Assembly (NCBI GenBank): GCA_030538175.1
Contig: JAUNUL010000103.1
Span: 1 to 9,012 of the forward strand
Direction of reading: 5' to 3'
Source of the DNA: Propionibacteriaceae bacterium
Lineage (GTDB): Bacteria > Actinomycetota > Actinomycetes > Propionibacteriales > Propionibacteriaceae
Length of the DNA: 9,012 nt
Made by a program: the position numbers and the translations under genes. Position 1 is the first letter of the stretch. Every line of letters starts with the position of its first letter. Positions 6,360-9,012 of this stretch are shown here, piece by piece. The notes beneath the pieces were generated by a model. The model was not told the DNA's origin. It worked only from the letters and a program-made list of their open reading frames with translations, and did not search any database.

Positions 6360-6988
6360 GGGAGGCGCAACTGGGGTTTCGATTCGAGGTTCTTCATGCC
6401 GTTCCAAGCGAGATTGACCAGGTGGGCTGCGACATCGCGCTTGCTGTGGCGACGGTTGTCGAGCCACCACTGACCCGTGACACCGACCATGCCGACCAGC
6501 ATCTGGGCATAGAGCGGAGCGGCGCGGTGATCGAGCTTCCGGGCCTTGAACTCCGACACCAGGATGTCCTCGACCTGCGAGGCGACGTCGGACAGGATGC
6601 TGGCGAACGAACCGGAGTTCGTGCCCACCCCGGAATCCCGGATCAGAATCCGGAAGCCATCGGTGTGGCCCTCCACATAATCCAGCAGGGCCAGCGTCGC
6701 GCTCTCGATCAGGTCCCGCCGGCTCTCGCCATGGGTCATCGAGTTGCGGATCGCATCCAGCAGCGTGCGCACCTCACGGTCGACCACGACCGCATAGATG
6801 CCCTCCTTGCCGCCGAAATGCTCATAGACCACGGGCTTCGACACCTGGGCCTTCGCAGCGATCTCCTCGATCGACGTGCCCTCGAACCCCCGATCCGCGA
6901 ACAGGGCACGGGAGATCACGATCAGCTGTTCGCGACGCTCCTGGCCCGTCATCCGCACCCGGCGCCGCGTCTCCCGCCCCTCACTCAT
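6356..6988 (-). CDS. TetR-family transcriptional regulator
   Basis: A 210-residue repressor-type protein. The DNA-binding domain is at 14-62, with GFEGTSIEEIAAKAQVSKPV (34-53) and VYEHFGGKEGIYAVVVDRE (54-72) forming the classic TetR helix-turn-helix. Residues 73-203 are the helical ligand-binding and dimer domain, including a WW pair (174-175) and the Cys-free core. The basic N-terminal arm (ETRRRVRM, 6-13) may contact the minor groove. It is the first gene of a minus-strand pair and overlaps the MFS gene by 4 bases, so it most likely controls its own transcription and that of the transporter in response to the exported compound. The ATG at 6988 is preferred over an internal ATG at codon 13 because a TAGGGT -10 lies 6 bases upstream of it. 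It resembles the TetR gene near glmU and mfd in mycobacteria, but this is from memory. Confidence 0.92.
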   Translation of the reverse strand: MSEGRETRRRVRMTGQERREQLIVISRALFADRGFEGTSIEEIAAKAQVSKPVVYEHFGGKEGIYAVVVDREVRTLLDAIRNSMTHGESRRDLIESATLALLDYVEGHTDGFRILIRDSGVGTNSGSFASILSDVASQVEDILVSEFKARKLDHRAAPLYAQMLVGMVGVTGQWWLDNRRHSKRDVAAHLVNLAWNGMKNLESKPQLRLP

Positions 6989-7000
6989 GCCTTGACCCTA
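6989..7000 (-). promoter_or_regulatory. Leaderless-type -10 box (TAGGGT) before tetR
   Basis: On the minus strand TAGGGT (7000 to 6995) is followed by 6 bases and the ATG at 6988. No Shine-Dalgarno sequence fits better. It is the fifth case of TANNNT-N6-start in the window. Confidence 0.5.
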
Positions 7001-7057
7001 ACCCGCCGGTCGGAAGCTGCCGGGTTTATGGAATGGGCGCTGTGCCGGACTTCCGGG

Positions 7058-7086
7058 TAGGGTGTATCGAGTCCTGCGCGAGCAGG
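7058..7086 (+). promoter_or_regulatory. tRNA promoter -10 and a GNRA-loop hairpin just before tRNA-Gln
   Basis: TAGGGT at 7058-7063 is a plausible -10 for the tRNA. A -35 is not clear. Between it and the tRNA, CCTGC-GCGA-GCAGG (7073-7086) forms a 5-bp hairpin with a GNRA tetraloop, ending three bases before the tRNA's first base. It would lie in the 5' leader removed by RNase P. Confidence 0.35.
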
Positions 7087-7089
7087 CTT

Positions 7090-7172
7090 TCCCCGGTTGG
7101 TCTGTCGGCAGGGCCCGCCTGACTTTGAATCAGGATTTAGCGACGTAGGTTCGACTCCTACCCGGGGAGCCA
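7090..7172 (+). tRNA. tRNA-Gln (anticodon TTG), with encoded CCA and a long variable region
   Basis: The cloverleaf is complete. The acceptor TCCCCGG (7090-7096) pairs with CCGGGGA (7162-7168), followed by discriminator G and an encoded CCA (7170-7172). The D stem is GGTC/GGCC (7099-7102 with 7112-7115). The anticodon stem is CCTGA/TCAGG (7118-7122 with 7130-7134) around loop CTTTGAA, giving anticodon TTG at 7125-7127, read as Gln. The T stem is GTAGG/CCTAC with loop TTCGACT (7145-7161). Odd points are 10 bases (7135-7144) between anticodon and T stems, where class I tRNAs usually have 4-5, and two rather than one base after the D stem, so the gene is 83 nt instead of about 72-76. A T6 run (7174-7179) follows and may end transcription. 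Confidence 0.9.
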
Positions 7173-7191
7173 CTTTTTTCGGTCCGGTGCA

Positions 7192-7204
7192 TACGCTGGT
7201 GCAG
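7192..7204 (+). promoter_or_regulatory. Possible -10 box (TACGCT) before the 7205 gene
   Basis: TACGCT at 7192-7197 lies 7 bases before the GTG at 7205, close to the leaderless arrangement of other genes here, just after the T-run that ends the tRNA. In-frame GTGs at 7187 and 7199 are alternatives. Confidence 0.35.
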
Positions 7205-7804
7205 GTGACCACTCCCAGACCCCATCGACCGGTTGTGCGCGATCCGGGCGTCCTTGACGCGCTGAGCGAGGGCCATGACCCGGTCGCCGCGCTCCATGCC
7301 GCCCACGAAACCGCTGCCGTGCTGTTGCACACCGGACGGGCTGCCGAAGACCCCGAGGTGACGGCGCGACTGGTGAGCCTTGTCGATGAGATCGGGCTGT
7401 CCACGCTGGCCGAGCTGTGGGCCGAACGGCCCGCACAGTCCCTGCCGGGTGCGTTGTGGCGGCTGTACGCCGTCCGGGAATGGGTGGTCGCCCGTCCCGA
7501 GGAGGCGGCCCGGGACTATGCGGCGGGCATCAGGTTCACCGAGCCCAACCATGTGGTCGCTGGCGTGGATCCGACCGGGCCGGAAGAAATCCGTCGCGTC
7601 GCCGACGCCATTCTACACGGGGTCTTCGACGGGGACTTTGCGATCGCCCTTGAGCGGGCTGCGGCCTTCTGTCATGTCGTGGCGGCCGGGCGGGCGGACA
7701 TCGCCCGCGAGTACGCCGGCGTCCGCAGTGCCCTCCGCCTGCAGGATGCTGCGCGGGATCTGGTGGTCTGCGCCCGCATGTGGCGGGCCGGCACCCTGCA
7801 GTGA
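7205..7804 (+). CDS. Conserved actinobacterial protein of unknown function
   Basis: A 199-residue cytoplasmic, predicted all-helical protein. It resembles a family I recall from actinobacteria as uncharacterised, with RPVVRDP near the N-terminus, a VDEIGLSTLAELW segment (about 60-72), LPGALWRLYAVREWV (about 79-93) and an ILHGVFDGDFAIALERAAAF segment (about 138-157). No catalytic motif, signal peptide or membrane segment is seen, and I do not assign a function. The start GTG 7205 gives MTTPRPHRPVV. Reading back further would enter the tRNA, so upstream starts are excluded beyond 7187. Its nearest neighbour is tRNA-Gln on the same strand, and a hairpin pair lies about 30 bp after its stop. Confidence 0.8.
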   Translation: MTTPRPHRPVVRDPGVLDALSEGHDPVAALHAAHETAAVLLHTGRAAEDPEVTARLVSLVDEIGLSTLAELWAERPAQSLPGALWRLYAVREWVVARPEEAARDYAAGIRFTEPNHVVAGVDPTGPEEIRRVADAILHGVFDGDFAIALERAAAFCHVVAAGRADIAREYAGVRSALRLQDAARDLVVCARMWRAGTLQ

Positions 7805-7833
7805 ACTTCGCGCATCACCGTGGGCGCATGAGT

Positions 7834-7869
7834 TTGGGCCACAAGCTTGGCCCAGGGTGCGCGGGCACC
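7834..7869 (+). terminator. Two adjacent hairpins after the 7205 gene
   Basis: TGGGCC (7835-7840) pairs with GGCCCA (7849-7854) across an 8-base loop, and GGTGC-GCGG-GCACC (7856-7869) follows immediately. Together they could stop transcription from the 7205 gene. There is no U-tract, and the first arm overlaps the -35 of the next promoter. Confidence 0.4.
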
Positions 7870-7875
7870 TATGCT
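7847..7875 (+). promoter_or_regulatory. Promoter (TTGGCC, 17 bp, TATGCT) of the structured RNA candidate
   Basis: A -35-like TTGGCC (7847-7852, four of six matches to TTGACA) is separated by exactly 17 bp from a strong -10 TATGCT (7870-7875). Transcription should start near 7881-7882, which is the first base pair of the outer helix of the RNA candidate. No start codon follows closely. This is the best two-part promoter in the window. Confidence 0.55.
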
Positions 7876-7880
7876 CGGAC

Positions 7881-7975
7881 GTGCGTCGGGTCGCGGTAGC
7901 CCCGGGCTCCACTTATAGCCGCTGCGAGCGGCCTTGCGCCGAGAGGCGCTCCCGGCCCGACGCATCACTCTTTTT
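7881..7975 (+). ncRNA. Candidate structured RNA: long closing helix with three hairpins
   Basis: TGCGTCGGG (7882-7890) pairs perfectly with CCCGACGCA (7956-7964), plus a G-U pair at 7881/7965. Inside lie three hairpins: GG(t)AGCC-CCG-GGCTCC (7895-7910, one bulged T), GCCGCT-GCG-AGCGGC (7918-7932) and GCGCC-GAGA-GGCGC (7936-7949, GNRA tetraloop). TTTTT follows at 7971-7975. The 5' end matches the start site predicted from the promoter at 7847-7875. It could be an independent small RNA or a leader element of the 8160 lipoprotein gene about 185 bp on. I could not match it to a riboswitch, tRNA, SRP RNA, 6C RNA or other class I know. High GC makes some pairing expected by chance, but a perfect 9-bp closing helix with a registered promoter is less so. 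Confidence 0.45.
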
Positions 7976-8055
7976 CACGCCCTGTCGATGGTTCCTTGGC
8001 GTTCGAGGCTGTCTCTTTATGCGTTCGTGACGTTCTCTGCCGCGGTGTGAGGATT

Positions 8056-8145
8056 GCAGGCCTGCCTGTCAATTTGGGATGATTCTCCCCAATTGCCCAT
8101 TAGCAGTTGCTGCAAGCGTCGACAAGGTGTCCGCTCAATTCGGGG
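8056..8145. repeat. CAATTnGGG motif cluster and palindromes upstream of the lipoprotein gene
   Basis: CAATTTGGG (8070-8078) and its inverted partner CCCCAATTG (8087-8095) form an imperfect palindrome, eight pairs with one mismatch around an 8-base centre. A third copy, CAATTCGGGG, is at 8136-8145 in direct orientation, 15-24 bp before the ATG. A perfect palindrome GCAGGCCTGC lies at 8056-8065. The AT-richer cores stand out in this GC-rich sequence and may be regulator-binding sites. No regulator is assigned. The rest of the gap (7976-8055 and 8096-8135) shows no gene or clear promoter. Confidence 0.4.
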
Positions 8146-8159
8146 GAAGTGGAGCAGGG

Positions 8160-9012
8160 ATGCGATTTTCCAAACGCAGGGGATTCGGCCGATTCGGGGC
8201 CTTACTGGTTCTGGGGCTGGCTCTCATGCTTTCCCTGGTGGGCTGCGGCGTCAAGGAGGACTTCTCGACCGTGCCGGACCGTTGGGTCGAACAGCCCGCG
8301 GTGTCCGAGGAAGCACGGTCGGCGTACAACGCCCATGAGATCCAATCGGCCTATTCGGCCGTTACCGCCTTCGCGCTGAAGCATGGCTATCCCGCTCCGC
8401 TGATGGACCCGCAGCGGACCTTCTATGCCGCTGACGAGCTCAACGCCAGCGTCGTGCGTCAGATGACTCCGGCTCTTCAGGAGCGTTGGCGGGCCCGTGT
8501 TGCCTCGGCGCTGGCTGGGAATGCCGCTGACCAGGATGGCGTCCGCGTTCTGCAGTTCTATAAGTGGGACAAGCCGACCTGGCGCCTGGCGGGCGACAGC
8601 AGCCCCGTCACCGGTCAGTGGATCCGCAACGCCGAGATCGGCGTCAGCCCGGCCGTCGATGACAACCCGCAGCGGATGAAGATCACGGTGATCCACGAAG
8701 CCGAGTTGCGCTATGAGGAAAACGACCAGCCGTTCGCGCTGACCGTGGTGAAGCGCGTGTCCTATTGGCTGGTGCCGAACGAGGGCAGCCCCGCTTGGCT
8801 CATCGACGAATATGAGGGCATCTTCCAGATCGGTGAGGACCTCCCGGTGGAGGAGGCCAACCAGGAGTCCCTGCCCGAGCCCAGCACCACACCCGGTCAG
8901 GTGCCCGAACCGCCCAAGGCCGACGATGGCGTGGATCTGCGCGCCCTGCCGATCGCCCCCAACCGGGCCAACGCCCCGCCCGTCAACCCGGTGAACCGGA
9001 CGCAGGGCAGCA
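8160..9012 (+). CDS. Lipoprotein of unknown function (partial, runs off the window)
   Basis: The frame is open from ATG 8160 to the window end (284 codons). A GGAG ribosome-binding site at 8151-8154, five bases upstream, supports the start. The N-terminus is a lipoprotein signal: basic RFSKRRGFGR, a hydrophobic stretch (13-27) and the lipobox LVGC with Cys29, so the mature protein should be anchored on the outer face of the membrane. Residues about 30-240 form a soluble domain, with paired Trp/Tyr-rich strands (VLQFYKWDKPTWRL, SYWLVPNEGSPAWLIDEYEG) that suggest an alpha+beta fold, possibly NTF2-like. I do not recognise the family. From about 240 the sequence becomes Pro/Glu/Ala-rich and probably disordered (PEPSTTPGQVPEPP). 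The C-terminus is not seen, so a further domain is possible. The 355-bp gap before it, with the RNA candidate and repeated motifs, hints at regulated expression. Confidence 0.82.
   Translation, partial: MRFSKRRGFGRFGALLVLGLALMLSLVGCGVKEDFSTVPDRWVEQPAVSEEARSAYNAHEIQSAYSAVTAFALKHGYPAPLMDPQRTFYAADELNASVVRQMTPALQERWRARVASALAGNAADQDGVRVLQFYKWDKPTWRLAGDSSPVTGQWIRNAEIGVSPAVDDNPQRMKITVIHEAELRYEENDQPFALTVVKRVSYWLVPNEGSPAWLIDEYEGIFQIGEDLPVEEANQESLPEPSTTPGQVPEPPKADDGVDLRALPIAPNRANAPPVNPVNRTQGS

Noticed and set aside
6360..6470. An upstream start for the MFS transporter at 6470
   Set aside because: The extra 37 residues are non-hydrophobic, lie inside the tetR coding region and have no family match. GTG at 6359 overlapping the tetR stop is the better start.
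5361..6473. A 370-codon plus-strand open frame opposite the MFS gene
   Set aside because: Its product is Arg/Asp/Pro/His-rich with no domain, while the opposite strand encodes a clear 12-segment transporter with MFS motifs.
7097..7204. A start for the unknown protein at the ATG-like codon near 7097
   Set aside because: That reading runs through the tRNA-Gln gene. The GTG at 7205 follows the tRNA and gives the expected N-terminus.
7881..7965. Reading the structured RNA as a tRNA, cobalamin riboswitch or SRP RNA
   Set aside because: Loops of 3-4 bases and a 9-10 bp closing stem do not fit a tRNA. GCCGCTG only loosely resembles a cobalamin-type box and the rest of that motif is missing. The SRP RNA core motif is absent.
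1..9012. CRISPR arrays, insertion sequences, integrases, attachment sites
   Set aside because: No regularly spaced repeats, transposase or integrase motifs, or terminal inverted repeats were seen on either strand. The tRNA 3' end is not followed by an integrase gene in the window.

Overview
The window is GC-rich with strongly coding-biased frames, GTG starts, gene overlaps and TANNNT-type -10 boxes placed for leaderless transcription. This suggests an actinobacterium (Actinomycetota), perhaps order Propionibacteriales. The phylum follows from composition, promoter style and gene content. The order is only a guess.

Layout, left to right. (1) 1-1800: a possible tail of an upstream gene, a small helical protein of unknown function (99-536), an acetyltransferase gene broken by an internal deletion (572-1116), and a pterin dehydratase/VOC-domain fusion that overlaps its last codons (1113-1796). 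(2) 1806-3324: ispE, the fourth enzyme of non-mevalonate isoprenoid synthesis, with an odd basic C-terminal extension over a 33-bp repeat, then a MarR-type regulator. (3) 3364-5156: a lipoprotein of the PQQ-type sugar dehydrogenase family, a hairpin terminator, and a TPR protein. (4) 5181-6988, minus strand: a TetR regulator translationally coupled to an MFS transporter, separated from the TPR gene by a hairpin in the convergent gap. (5) 7058-7804: a tRNA-Gln(UUG) with an unusually long variable region and an actinobacterial-type protein of unknown function. (6) 7805-9012: a 355-bp gap holding a well-placed promoter followed by a compact multi-helix RNA candidate, then a set of CAATTnGGG motifs, then a lipoprotein that runs off the window.

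Three things stand out. First, a candidate small structured RNA at 7881-7975: a 9-10 bp closing helix around three hairpins, starting just where a -35/-10 promoter predicts transcription to begin and ending in a T-run. Second, five genes (acetyltransferase remnant, ispE, marR, sugar dehydrogenase, tetR) share TANNNT-N6-start codon, the geometry expected for leaderless mRNAs. Third, signs of gene decay: the acetyltransferase lesion near 700 and possibly the 3' end of ispE.

No mobile element, CRISPR array, rRNA or defence system was seen. The genes do not form one pathway. The clearest functional pair is tetR-MFS.
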